From a virus: a stretch of DNA of 39,833 nucleotides. The stretch lies in the IMG/VR virus record IMGVR_UViG_3300044613_000766, positions 1 to 39,833 of that record; one strand, written 5' to 3'. The notes beneath the pieces were generated by a model, which was given only the letters and a program-made list of their open reading frames with translations, made no database searches and was not told the DNA's origin. Within the stretch, counting starts at the first letter, position 1. Every line of letters begins with the position of its first letter. Positions 28,565 through 37,184 of the stretch are shown piece by piece. The translations under genes were made by a program, and so were the position numbers.

Positions 28565-30104
28565 TTTTCAATACTTAAGCTGGTTGTCTGGTATTGCTAA
28601 ACAAGCATCTGATATTTCCACTAGACAGCAAAAGTATTCTAGAGCTACAGGAAAAAAGTTTAAACTATCTTCTAAAGATATTCGTACTTTAGGTAATTTA
28701 AAACAACAAGTTGAAAAATCAAATCCCCTTTCTAATATTAAAGCAACAGAAGAATTAAAAAACCAAGCATTAAAAATAAGTAAGTCATATACAGATTATG
28801 TAAGTAAACAACAATCAACAAAAAATACTGTAGATAAATTATCTGTTTTAAGAGACTTAACTTCTGGTGTTTATAATGCAACTCCGGGACAAATAATTAT
28901 GGGTTGGAAAAAGCCAACAAAACCAAGAAGAGGTAGAAGAGGTAGAAGAGATAGAAGAGGAGTTCCGCAGTATGGTTGGACAAACAAGGGAAACACTTTT
29001 AACACAGAATTAGATGGTGGTTCTTCTGGTTTAGAAAGGATGTTTTCACAATATGGTGTTAACCAACAAGTACAACAAACTACTGCTCCCAATTTGAGGC
29101 AAGTAAGTACAACTACTACATATAAGTATATAGAAAAAAACAAAGCACTTAGTTTATTAAGCGATAAAACATTAAGCACAAAAATTCGAAAAAATTATAG
29201 AGCTATATATTCAAAAGATCAATTAGATTATTTAAATAAAGTTTTAACTAACCCACTTTTAGAAAAAGATCTTTATACTTCTGTTGGTAATACACAATAT
29301 TTAAAAATAGGAATGCTACATCAAGCTATTGGTAAGTTATTAAATCCAAATGCTTCTTCTGAAATAAAAAATAGCGGTATTTGGCTTGGAAAAGGTGGAT
29401 CTCAAACAAGTTTTTTGGGTGGTGTTTACCAAGTAAATCCTTGGTCTATTTATGTAAATAACTATAAAGATACGTTTTTTCAAGGAGATTCTAATTATCA
29501 AAAAACAAAAACAACAGGAATAAAAGAACAAGTATTATTAGAATCTTTTTTAAAAAAAGGTGGTATATTATCTGGAATAAATTTAAGCGAATACAATAAA
29601 TGGATAGCTGAGTCAACTAAACAACAAAAATTAATTGATTCTTCTTTAAACGAATATTTAAAAACAGGTGGTAGTGCTCTAAGTAGTAGAACTTGGGAAG
29701 GTCATATTCCAAGTAATCCTAATTATATAAACACAGCTTATGGTGGAATTTCTGGTCATTACGGTAAAATTACAAACATAAAAGGACCATCAAATACTTA
29801 TAGTGGTTATGTAAGTCGTGCAAGAAATCACGCTATATTATATGGTAAAGCTCAAGAGTCAGCTTATCTTGCTTTACAAAAAGCAATCCTTGATCAAGAA
29901 CAAAAGACAAAAGATATAACAGCAGCAAGAACACAAACAATTAGTAACATTTCAAAGTTAACAGAACAAAATAAAGCTAAAACAGCTATTGGTAAAACTT
30001 TAGAACAAGCCAAAACAGAAGCACTTAAGAAAAGATTATCTACTAGTGGGGGTGCAAGTTCTTATAAAGCATCACCAACACAATCTACACAAAGACCTTT
30101 ATAA
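28557..30104 (+). CDS. Large hypothetical virion-region protein with an Arg-rich patch
   Basis: A 515-residue protein (AAAGGAATAATCA before ATG). It is Lys/Gln/Ser/Thr-rich. Residues about 120-140 form a dense Arg cluster (KPRRGRRGRRDRRG). The middle contains repeated Gly/Ser and Tyr-rich segments, and the C-terminus has a helical, Gln/Thr/Lys-rich part. No family recognised. Position just before the portal suggests a virion or DNA-packaging accessory; the Arg patch could bind DNA. Both are inference. Confidence 0.75.
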   Translation: MSNFQYLSWLSGIAKQASDISTRQQKYSRATGKKFKLSSKDIRTLGNLKQQVEKSNPLSNIKATEELKNQALKISKSYTDYVSKQQSTKNTVDKLSVLRDLTSGVYNATPGQIIMGWKKPTKPRRGRRGRRDRRGVPQYGWTNKGNTFNTELDGGSSGLERMFSQYGVNQQVQQTTAPNLRQVSTTTTYKYIEKNKALSLLSDKTLSTKIRKNYRAIYSKDQLDYLNKVLTNPLLEKDLYTSVGNTQYLKIGMLHQAIGKLLNPNASSEIKNSGIWLGKGGSQTSFLGGVYQVNPWSIYVNNYKDTFFQGDSNYQKTKTTGIKEQVLLESFLKKGGILSGINLSEYNKWIAESTKQQKLIDSSLNEYLKTGGSALSSRTWEGHIPSNPNYINTAYGGISGHYGKITNIKGPSNTYSGYVSRARNHAILYGKAQESAYLALQKAILDQEQKTKDITAARTQTISNISKLTEQNKAKTAIGKTLEQAKTEALKKRLSTSGGASSYKASPTQSTQRPL

Positions 30105-30115
30105 GGAGATAGAAT

Positions 30116-30475
30116 ATGGGCGCACCTAAAATAGTTGGTGGCATGTCTCAAGCAGAGATGAATGCCATGTTAGAAAAACAAGCACAGTTAGCAAAAGAAG
30201 CTGAATCTGAAAGACAAAGAAACCTTCAGATTTATGAAGAACAACGACAAAGAGCTGAACGAAGTCAATTACTTCTACAAAAAGCACAAGAGCAAGTTAG
30301 TATAGCACAGCAAAGAGAAGCTGAATCTGAAGTAGCTAATGAACTACAAGCACAAGGAATGGGTAATTTTGATAACCTAACAGAAGAACAAAGACAAAAA
30401 CTAACTTCTATGTTTAGTTCTTTATATACAAGTCAGTTTGGTAGTAGCCAAGGTGCTACACAAAGACCTAGTTAA
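30116..30475 (+). CDS. Gln/Glu-rich coiled-coil protein before the portal
   Basis: A 119-residue protein with AAGGAG before ATG 30116. Residues about 10-85 form one long charged helix (AEMNAMLEKQAQLAKEAESE, ending QEQVSIAQQREAESE). The C-terminus is short with a phage-typical helix (NLTEEQRQKLTSMFSSLY). Small coiled-coil proteins often precede portals in T7-like phages. Function unknown. Confidence 0.7.
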   Translation: MGAPKIVGGMSQAEMNAMLEKQAQLAKEAESERQRNLQIYEEQRQRAERSQLLLQKAQEQVSIAQQREAESEVANELQAQGMGNFDNLTEEQRQKLTSMFSSLYTSQFGSSQGATQRPS

Positions 30476-30485
30476 GGATTAGCAA

Positions 30486-32129
30486 ATGGCAGATTATACA
30501 TTAGCTGAAAGATTTAAAACACTAAATAGCCATCGTCAATATAGATTAGACTTGGCTAGAAAGTGTGCAAGTTTAACAATTCCTTCTATTCTTCCACCAA
30601 AAGGGTGGACTGAAAATACTAGACTTCCACAACCTTATTCATCAATTGCTGGTCGTGGTGTTACCGCAATGGCCAGCAAAATGTTGTCTGCCCTAATGCC
30701 ACTAAACGATTCTCCTTTCTTTAAACTAGGCTTAAAGAATGGGGTAGAACCAAGTACTGAAATAAGATCTTATCTTGAAACTCTTAGTTTTCAAATCTAT
30801 AATAAACTAACATCTCAAAATCTAAGAGATACTTTATTTCAATCATTACAACATTTAATTATTTCTGGTGATGTAATGACTGTAATGGATGATGATTTTT
30901 CTTTTAGAAATGTAAGAATAGATCAGTATGTAATACAAAGAAATGTTTATGGTAAGATTATAGAAATAATCTATTTAGAATATATTCCTATAGATCCTTT
31001 ACATAAAGAAATAAATACTATTGATGGTAATGATTTGGAATATAGAAGTGGGTATAAAACTATTTATTGTCAATATTATTTAGATGAAGATGATAAAACA
31101 TGGGTTGGTAAAAAAGAAGACGCTGAGGGAAATGTTTTAGAGTCTGGTGAAAACACGGTATTACATTTAGTTCCACTACGTTGGTATGGTATTGTAGGTG
31201 AAAACTATGGTAGATCTCATTGTGAAGATATACTTGGTGATTTAATCACACTGGAAAACTATACTCAATCTCATATTGAAGGTATGGCTGCTAGCTCTAC
31301 TTTCTGGATTGGTGTAGATCCTAGCGGTCTAACTGAAATAGATGATATTGCTAGTGCTAACAACGGTTCTTTTGTTCCAGCCAAACAAAATGATATTTTC
31401 TGTATTAGTCCCGCTCAAACTTTAAACCCACAAATAGCTTCAACACAAGCAGCAGTACAAGAAATGAGAGCAGAAGTTTCGGATGCTTTTTTAATGACTA
31501 GAGGTGCTTTACCTACTGGTGATAGAGTTACTGCTACTGCTGTTAGAATGATTGGTTCTGAATTAGAAACAGTTTTAGGTGGAGCTTTCTCTGCTGTAGC
31601 AAGAGATTTGATGGAACCAATAGTAAAAAGAACAGTATTCTTAATGTTAAATAACGGCGATCTTGATCCCGGATTATATGAACAGTTCTTTGATAAAGAC
31701 GGTACTTTAAATATAGAAATAGTCACAGGTCTTCAAGCCTTGTCTAGAGATTCTGATTTACAGAAGTTAATGCAAATGGGTGAGATGGTTAGAAACCTAC
31801 CACCACAAGCACTACAAACCTTTAAATGGGATTCTTATTCTAAAGCATTAATATCATCTCTTGGTTTTGATCCTAGAATGTGGGTTAAATCAGAAGAAGA
31901 AATTAATCAAGAACAACAAGCACAACAACAGCAAATGATGCAGATGCAAATGCAACAAAGAGCTGGAGATGCTGTATCTAGTGGTGTTGTTAATACTGCT
32001 GCTAATACTTTACAAGCAGCTGCTCAACAAGATCTTGAACAAACTGGCGGTGAAAATGTAGCAGGAGTTGCACAACAAATGGGTATAGATCCAGAACAAA
32101 TAGCAGCTCAGTTAGGATTACAACAATGA
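30486..32129 (+). CDS. Portal protein (head-tail connector, T7 gp8-like)
   Basis: A dodecameric portal forms the DNA channel at the capsid vertex. The 547-residue protein (536 in T7) has the family's N-terminal pattern (LAERFKTLNSHRQYRLDLAR, then ASLTIPSILPPKGW) and SIAGRGVTAMASKMLSALMPLNDSPFFKL, split here as GRGVTAMASKMLSALMP and FFKLGL. Later there is RWYGIVGENYGRSHCED and RGALPTGDRVTATAVRMI, both typical of podovirus portals. The C-terminus is Gln-rich and helical (EEINQEQQAQQQQMMQMQMQ), as in barrel domains. It lies upstream of scaffold and capsid, as in T7. Confidence 0.95.
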   Translation: MADYTLAERFKTLNSHRQYRLDLARKCASLTIPSILPPKGWTENTRLPQPYSSIAGRGVTAMASKMLSALMPLNDSPFFKLGLKNGVEPSTEIRSYLETLSFQIYNKLTSQNLRDTLFQSLQHLIISGDVMTVMDDDFSFRNVRIDQYVIQRNVYGKIIEIIYLEYIPIDPLHKEINTIDGNDLEYRSGYKTIYCQYYLDEDDKTWVGKKEDAEGNVLESGENTVLHLVPLRWYGIVGENYGRSHCEDILGDLITLENYTQSHIEGMAASSTFWIGVDPSGLTEIDDIASANNGSFVPAKQNDIFCISPAQTLNPQIASTQAAVQEMRAEVSDAFLMTRGALPTGDRVTATAVRMIGSELETVLGGAFSAVARDLMEPIVKRTVFLMLNNGDLDPGLYEQFFDKDGTLNIEIVTGLQALSRDSDLQKLMQMGEMVRNLPPQALQTFKWDSYSKALISSLGFDPRMWVKSEEEINQEQQAQQQQMMQMQMQQRAGDAVSSGVVNTAANTLQAAAQQDLEQTGGENVAGVAQQMGIDPEQIAAQLGLQQ

Positions 32130-32425
32130 GAAAACCTTTAGATAAGAAATCAATGCCTTGTAATAAACCACGCAAGTCCCCTAACCCAAATAAAAAGCGT
32201 GTAGTAAAAGCATGTGCAAATGGAAAAGAAAAGATTATTCATTTCGGTGCGTCTGGTTATGGTCATAACTATTCTCCCGGTGCAAGAAAATCTTTTAAAG
32301 CTAGACACAATTGTTCTAGTGCAACTAATAAACTATCAGCTAGATATTGGGCTTGTAAGAATCTATGGGCTGGTCCCGGTGGTTCTAAAGCCAGCTGCCC
32401 AAAAGGTAGAAAGTGTAAGAAGTAA
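32126..32425 (+). CDS. Lys/Cys-rich conserved-type phage protein
   Basis: A 99-residue strongly basic protein overlapping the portal stop by four bases (ATGA). It has several Cys residues (CNKP, KACANGKEK, HNCSSATNK, RYWACKNLW, ASCPKGRKCKK) and FGASGYGHNYSPGARKSFKARH, a set shared with small proteins found near portals or in structural regions of phages. A structural zinc site is plausible. Function unknown. Confidence 0.7.
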   Translation: MRKPLDKKSMPCNKPRKSPNPNKKRVVKACANGKEKIIHFGASGYGHNYSPGARKSFKARHNCSSATNKLSARYWACKNLWAGPGGSKASCPKGRKCKK

Positions 32426-32556
32426 TGCCATTTAAATCCAAACAACAAGCAAAGTTTATGTTTGCTACTCATCCAAAGATTGCTAAGAAATGGGCTGATA
32501 AAACCAGTTCAATTAAATCACTTCCTAAATACGCTAAGAAGAAAAAGAAAAAATGA
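32425..32556 (+). CDS. MPFKS-type small phage protein
   Basis: A 43-residue protein that starts in the previous stop (TAATG). MPFKSKQQAKFMFATHPKIA followed by KKWADKT...LPKYAKK is the hallmark of a very common small phage protein with unknown role. The C-terminus is a Lys tract. Coupled to its neighbours. Confidence 0.75.
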   Translation: MPFKSKQQAKFMFATHPKIAKKWADKTSSIKSLPKYAKKKKKK

Positions 32557-32669
32557 AGACTAAATTCAAATGTGCATGTGGAACAACAACAAGAGTGACG
32601 GGGAAACAAGCAGAATCAAAGAAGAATATGACAGCTTCCTCAAAGATGAAGAAGTCCTCAAAGCGTTAA
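32553..32669 (+). CDS. 38-residue basic peptide with CxC
   Basis: Begins in the stop of the previous gene (ATGA). KFKCACGTTTRVTGK looks like half of a zinc ribbon, followed by a Ser/Lys tail. It overlaps the 32570 frame out of phase for 100 bases. Coding is supported by coupling but the protein is too short to be sure. Confidence 0.45.
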   Translation: MKTKFKCACGTTTRVTGKQAESKKNMTASSKMKKSSKR

Positions 32670-32728
32670 AAAAAATAAGAATGAAATATAATAAACTTTT
32701 GAAAAAACTAAAGGATGGTGAAACATGA
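32570..32728 (+). CDS. 52-residue coiled-coil peptide in an overlapping frame
   Basis: ATG 32570 opens a frame overlapping the CxC peptide and ending in the ATGA start of the next gene. The product ...TSRIKEEYDSFLKDEEVLKA and KKIRMKYNKLLKKLKDGE has convincing helical, coiled-coil character. The region after 32669 belongs to it alone. One of the two overlapping frames could be spurious; the helical composition favours this one in its second half. Confidence 0.5.
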   Translation: MCMWNNNKSDGETSRIKEEYDSFLKDEEVLKALKKIRMKYNKLLKKLKDGET

Positions 32729-33384
32729 GTAATTATTTAAATGCTTTAGCTAAATCAGAAAGTTTTTATATTCTTCCAGTATGTAATTTATTTATTAACC
32801 CAGTTACACTTGATCCATCAAATCGAGATGATCCTACATGGATTGAATTTGGATCAACTGGATACTCTACATTAACAAGTACAGGCGGAAATCAAGGTCA
32901 GTATAATGATAATCTAGATGAAATTATTTTAACAGATAAAATAAAAAATTTAGACATAGATTATATATCTTTTAGTTCAAACTATAGTTCTACTGTTCCA
33001 ACTGGTGCTACTCAGGATGTTAATGTGATTACTTGTGATTTAGTTTATACTATTGAAAACGGATTAAATCCTTTTATTGATGGTAGTGGTACTTCGGTAA
33101 ACTTAATAGAACAAGATAAATATTATGTACAGTTAAAAGCTCATTCTGGAAAACTAATACCTATTGATTTTAGAAATTTATATTCTATTAGAGATGTTGG
33201 TGTTTTTTTTACAGATGAATTACCAGCACCTACATTCTCTCCAGATAAAAATAATAAAGCAAGGCCATATAATATAACGCTTTGGAAAAAGTTTTTAACT
33301 AGTTCTAATTTAAATAAAAATTCATTTATAGTATCTGGATTGTTACCATCAGGTATAAATGAATATGTAAACCCAAACTATTAA
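32725..33384 (+). CDS. Virion-region protein, tandem paralog A
   Basis: A 219-residue protein upstream of a shorter relative. Shared blocks in order: FYILPVCNL, LDIDYISF, GTSVNL, KLIPID, NITLWKKF and KNSF...G-LP-G. Composition is Ser/Thr/Asn/Asp-rich with beta strands, typical of capsid-decoration or tail-associated domains. Compared with paralog B it has an extra loop (about residues 27-60) and a longer C-terminal loop. Placed between portal and scaffold. No known family recognised. Confidence 0.75.
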   Translation: MSNYLNALAKSESFYILPVCNLFINPVTLDPSNRDDPTWIEFGSTGYSTLTSTGGNQGQYNDNLDEIILTDKIKNLDIDYISFSSNYSSTVPTGATQDVNVITCDLVYTIENGLNPFIDGSGTSVNLIEQDKYYVQLKAHSGKLIPIDFRNLYSIRDVGVFFTDELPAPTFSPDKNNKARPYNITLWKKFLTSSNLNKNSFIVSGLLPSGINEYVNPNY

Positions 33385-33398
33385 GAGTAGGAATAATT

Positions 33399-33941
33399 AT
33401 GTCTTATGTTCAAGCAAAAGTTCAAAACGAATACTTTTATATATTACCAGTATGTAATCTTTTACCTTATGTTTCTACAATAAATGTGGCTGGTGGAGTT
33501 ACTGGTAACAATACTACTTTATACAACACTCCTTTAGATATTACTATACCAGACTATATTAAAGCTTTAGATATAGATTATATTTCATTTGGTGCTAATC
33601 CGGGATCAACAACACAACTACCATCTAATGTTGTAGTTGCTCAAATAGTATATGATACTGGTTCTAATAATTTTAATGTAATTAACTCAGCCGGTACTTC
33701 TGTTAACTTAGCTACAGACTCTGAATACAGAGTTGAAATAAGAGTTATAAACGGAGAACTATTACCTATTGATATTAAAAGCATTAAAAAAATAACAACA
33801 AGTGGAAGCGGTGCTTCTTCTACTTGGATTGCTGCTCCAACTAATATTACACTTTGGAAAAGATTTGTTCGTAGTGGAGTAGAAAATAAAAATAGTTTTG
33901 TACAAGATGGCAAGTTGCCACTTGGTCCTAATGCTACTTAA
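33399..33941 (+). CDS. Virion-region protein, tandem paralog B
   Basis: A 180-residue protein with AGGAATAATT before ATG 33399, 15 bases after paralog A. It keeps YFYILPVCNLLP, ALDIDYISFGAN, AGTSVNL, ELLPIDIKS, NITLWKRFV and NKNSF. The pair arose by tandem duplication, then diverged to the level that only these blocks remain obvious. Probably a beta-rich virion component, by composition and position only. Confidence 0.75.
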   Translation: MSYVQAKVQNEYFYILPVCNLLPYVSTINVAGGVTGNNTTLYNTPLDITIPDYIKALDIDYISFGANPGSTTQLPSNVVVAQIVYDTGSNNFNVINSAGTSVNLATDSEYRVEIRVINGELLPIDIKSIKKITTSGSGASSTWIAAPTNITLWKRFVRSGVENKNSFVQDGKLPLGPNAT

Positions 33942-33960
33942 TTTTTACAAGGAGAAATAA

Positions 33961-34917
33961 ATGATTGACGAAACAAACGAGACTCAAGAATTTGAATATC
34001 AACAACCAGCACAACCAAGTGAGGCTGATGTTCAAATAAAACAGATTGAACAATCTCGCGTTACTATGACAAAAGAAGATATTAATGCAGTAAATGAAAG
34101 AAAAGCTTTTGAAACTTATATTAAGAATCAAGGAATTGAGATACCAAAAAATTTTAAAGATGCTGGTGCTTATTTTGATTCTCTAAAAAGTGCTCAAAAA
34201 GAATATACAAAAGCAAGACAAGAAATTGCTGATTTAAAAAAAAGATATGAAGCAAATACTTTTGAAGAATCAGTAAACACAGAAGAAGTAATTGAACAAG
34301 TTACTCCAGAAGTTGAAACTAAAAAAGAACTAAGAATTCAAAAACCAAAAGAACAAACATTAACAGAACAAACTAAACAACCAGTAGTTACTGATGAAGA
34401 TTGGTCTAAGTGGTCTATGGAAGTTGCTATTAGTGGAGACATTTCAGAAGAAACTAGAATGGAAATCAGAGAAACAACTGGTTTTTCTGATCGTGTAATT
34501 AATGATTATGTAGAAGGTCAAAAAGCAAAATCAAGAGAAGCTTTTTCTAAGGCTGCTGATCTTGTTGGTGGTAATAATAAACTAAGTTCTATTTTCGAAT
34601 GGGCTTCAAAGAATTTATCACCACAACAACAAGCTGATATTAATGCAACACTTGCAAGTCCTAGTTGGGATGTAGCTTTACTAGGTCTTGAAGCAAAGTA
34701 TAATAAAGCTGTTGGTAATTCAGCAAAACAAAAAGAAGTACAAGGCTCTAAGAAACAAGTAAATGTTTCTTCAACAGCTCAAGTACTCAAACCATATAAG
34801 ACAAAGCGTGAGTTCTATGCAGAAAGATCAAGTCCAAGGTATCATTCAGAACCTAAGTTTAGAAAAGCTGTAGAACAAAGAATCGCAATGTCAGATATTG
34901 CTAGACTTCCAAACTGA
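33961..34917 (+). CDS. Capsid scaffolding protein (T7 gp9-like)
   Basis: It directs capsid assembly and is then released. The 318-residue acidic, helical protein (T7 gp9 is 307) sits between portal and capsid as in T7. The N-terminus is disordered and Gln/Glu-rich, and the centre has DEDWSKWSMEVAISGDISEE then GFSDRVINDYVEGQ. The C-terminus has PYKTKREFYAERSSPRY and FRKAVEQRIAMSDI, the sort of basic, helical end that contacts the coat protein. Identification rests on place, length and this pattern. Confidence 0.88.
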   Translation: MIDETNETQEFEYQQPAQPSEADVQIKQIEQSRVTMTKEDINAVNERKAFETYIKNQGIEIPKNFKDAGAYFDSLKSAQKEYTKARQEIADLKKRYEANTFEESVNTEEVIEQVTPEVETKKELRIQKPKEQTLTEQTKQPVVTDEDWSKWSMEVAISGDISEETRMEIRETTGFSDRVINDYVEGQKAKSREAFSKAADLVGGNNKLSSIFEWASKNLSPQQQADINATLASPSWDVALLGLEAKYNKAVGNSAKQKEVQGSKKQVNVSSTAQVLKPYKTKREFYAERSSPRYHSEPKFRKAVEQRIAMSDIARLPN

Positions 34918-35009
34918 GTTTATTTACAAGATCCCCCTTACTAGGCAATGGATGTGTATTTAAACAAAGTAACACAAGAATGACTCCTATAGGAAAAATC
35001 TAAATTGTG

Positions 35010-35040
35010 TAAGTCGTTACTTATCGTTATTTTTTTTTAT
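35010..35040 (+). terminator. Weak terminator-like hairpin before the capsid gene
   Basis: TAAGT (35010-35014) pairs with ACTTA (35019-35023) around CGTT, followed by TCGTTA and eight T residues. It lies 31 bases before the capsid ATG. The stem is short, so it may only reduce readthrough. The 154-base gap around it (34918-35071) has no gene and also contains TCCTATAGGA, a perfect palindrome at about 34985. Confidence 0.45.
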
Positions 35041-35071
35041 TATTACTAATTTATTATAGGAGAATTTTACA

Positions 35072-36415
35072 ATGCCACAAACAGGCACAGACATTAACGA
35101 AGCAAACTTACCATATAGAACTGACGTATCAGCAGGTCTATCAGGCCCATTAGCTGGAGCCAATAAACTTTGGCTACCAATTTGGTCTGGTGAAGTAATT
35201 CACGCTTATGATCAATACAATGTATTCGAAAACCTAGTAGACTCACGAACCATTTCAACAGGCGTAGCCGCCGAGTTCCCAATCACAGGAACCGTAGGTG
35301 TTAAGGCTGCTTGGAATGCTGGTGAAGAACTACTTGGTAGCACTACTGACTCAGCATCACAAACCATTTCTATTAAGCTAGACAAGCGACCAATGGCCGC
35401 TCACTTTGAACTTGACAACGTAGACTTAATGATTACCCAATGGGAATATCGTTCAGAACTAGCTCGTCAAGCTGGTCTTGCTCTAGCAAACGCAAGAGAT
35501 AAGCAGGTCGCTGCTTATGTTGCAAGAGCTGGTGTAGAAGATCTAACTTGGAACGGCGCAGCAGATACTGGTTCACAAAGTACATCTCTTGACCCAAGAG
35601 GTGTAAACACAGGTCCAGTATTCCTTGATGTTAAGTTTACACATTTAGGTTCTTCTACTGCTAATGCTACACAAAGAACCAACGCAGCTCTTGCCGCACT
35701 AAAGGCAATTGAAGATTTCTTTGTATATCTACAAGAAATTAATGCACCAACTGATGGTGTAACAATGGTTGTAACTCCAAGAGCTTTCCAAGATATTCGT
35801 GCTCTCGGCGTAGCTAGAGATAATACTGCACTTGAAAAAAATATCTCTCCTTTCTTCGGTGGAGTAGCCGAAGTTGGCGGTCTTGGTGCTCAACTACCAA
35901 TGGGTATGAATGCTTATACCGATAGTCTAGAATATATGGGTGCTAGAATCATCAAGTCTAGCAATGTACCAAATACCAATTTCTCAGGTATTGGCGAAGC
36001 TAGATATAATCTAACTTTCGGTAATGCAGGTATTAAGGCTATGATTTTCCAACGCTCATGCATGGGTTCACTAAGCCTTATGGGTATGAAAGTAGATACA
36101 GTAGATGATGTTCGTAGAAATACTGTATTTACTGTAGCCAGCATGATGAAGGGTTGTGGCGTTCTTCGTCCAGAATGTTCAGCTCTTCTTGTTGGTCAAA
36201 CAACATCAGGAACAAATAACACCGCTGCTTCTTATAGCAAAGGTACTGGTAAGTTATTTGATAGCGATACTACAGATGTTATGTCAGAATTATCTGGTGC
36301 TAATGAAGGTGGAGCTAAAGCAGCTTTGGCTAGAAACGAACTAAGAGTTCTTCTTGGTGGAAACTTCAGCCGTGAATTCACCGCTACTAGTGCTACTGGA
36401 TTCCCATACGCTTGA
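35072..36415 (+). CDS. Major capsid protein (T7 gp10-like)
   Basis: The main HK97-fold shell protein. The 447-residue protein (AGGAG, ATG 35072; T7 gp10B 398) has the podovirus pattern LWLPIWSGEVIHAYDQYNVF, SRTISTGVAAEFPITG, LDKRPMAAHFELDNVD, LMITQWEYRSELARQAG, TMVVTPRAFQDIRAL, and late TVFTVASMMKGCGVLRPEC. It uses clearly optimised codons with more C-ending codons than adjacent late genes, as expected for high expression. No obvious frameshift product. Followed by the strongest terminator in the window, as with T7 T-phi. Confidence 0.96.
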   Translation: MPQTGTDINEANLPYRTDVSAGLSGPLAGANKLWLPIWSGEVIHAYDQYNVFENLVDSRTISTGVAAEFPITGTVGVKAAWNAGEELLGSTTDSASQTISIKLDKRPMAAHFELDNVDLMITQWEYRSELARQAGLALANARDKQVAAYVARAGVEDLTWNGAADTGSQSTSLDPRGVNTGPVFLDVKFTHLGSSTANATQRTNAALAALKAIEDFFVYLQEINAPTDGVTMVVTPRAFQDIRALGVARDNTALEKNISPFFGGVAEVGGLGAQLPMGMNAYTDSLEYMGARIIKSSNVPNTNFSGIGEARYNLTFGNAGIKAMIFQRSCMGSLSLMGMKVDTVDDVRRNTVFTVASMMKGCGVLRPECSALLVGQTTSGTNNTAASYSKGTGKLFDSDTTDVMSELSGANEGGAKAALARNELRVLLGGNFSREFTATSATGFPYA

Positions 36416-36459
36416 TCTAATTGATTAAGTTTGTATGACAATTTGATAACTTAATATTG

Positions 36460-36500
36460 TCCCCTAGTATCCGAAAGGGTACTAGGGGATTTTTTCTTTT
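36460..36500 (+). terminator. Rho-independent terminator after the capsid gene
   Basis: TCCCCTAGTA (36460-36469) pairs with TACTAGGGGA (36480-36489), extended inside by TCC/GGG around a GAAA loop. A T tract (TTTTTTCTTTT) follows directly. It is in the same place as T-phi of T7, after the capsid gene, and would allow more capsid than tail message. Confidence 0.95.
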
Positions 36501-36512
36501 AAAGGAGGCTAT

Positions 36513-37184
36513 ATGGGTTTTATAACCAAGCTACAAGCAATTAATCAAATGTTACTGGCTGCTGGTGAATCTCCAGTAGCCGACCTAATCGAAAGTTCTG
36601 GAATTGATACAGGTATTGCTAATACTATTTTAGAACAAGCAAGCCTAGATTTTCAAATGAGAGGTCTAGCTAATAATAAAATTTTAAGAAAACTAACACC
36701 AGACTCTAGTGGTAAAATTCTTTTTGAAACTGGTGACTCTGATGAAGAAGGTATTATCAGTGTAGATCTTATGTCAAGACATTTAAATGACGATGGTATT
36801 GTTATCATTGCTAAACTATTACATGATATTCCACCTAGACTTTATAACTATACAGATGAAACAGATATCTGGAAATCAACAGAAACTTATTATGTTGAAG
36901 TAATTAAAAAAGTAGCTTGGGAACATTTAGATACAAATATTCAAAGAGCTGTTATGGCTACTGCAATGAGACAATATCAAATTGCTGTGCAAGGTGATGG
37001 AGAAGCTGATAGATATTTACAATACAACGAACAACTATATGGTCTTAAAGGCCGTGCTTCTGATATACACCAAAAGAAAAGAAACATTTTTAGAACTGGT
37101 GATTTAAATACTATTAGAGCAGCTTTAAGAAATCCTTATATTTATAATCCTAATAGAATTAGAAATTGGGAAGGACTAATTTAA
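36513..37184 (+). CDS. Tail tubular protein A (T7 gp11-like)
   Basis: A dodecameric ring below the portal that forms the upper tail. The 223-residue protein (196 in T7) has AAAGGAGG before ATG 36513. The N-terminus ITKLQAINQMLLAAGESPV is the signature of this family, followed by ANTILEQASLDFQMRGLANN and, later, LPPRLYNYT-like IPPRLYNYT and AVMATAMRQYQ. The C-terminus is basic. TAATG overlap links it to tail tubular protein B. Confidence 0.95.
   Translation: MGFITKLQAINQMLLAAGESPVADLIESSGIDTGIANTILEQASLDFQMRGLANNKILRKLTPDSSGKILFETGDSDEEGIISVDLMSRHLNDDGIVIIAKLLHDIPPRLYNYTDETDIWKSTETYYVEVIKKVAWEHLDTNIQRAVMATAMRQYQIAVQGDGEADRYLQYNEQLYGLKGRASDIHQKKRNIFRTGDLNTIRAALRNPYIYNPNRIRNWEGLI

Noticed and set aside
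35072-36459. T7-style frameshift producing a longer minor capsid protein
   Set aside because: No slippery site or extended frame was evident at the end of the capsid gene; the terminator follows shortly.
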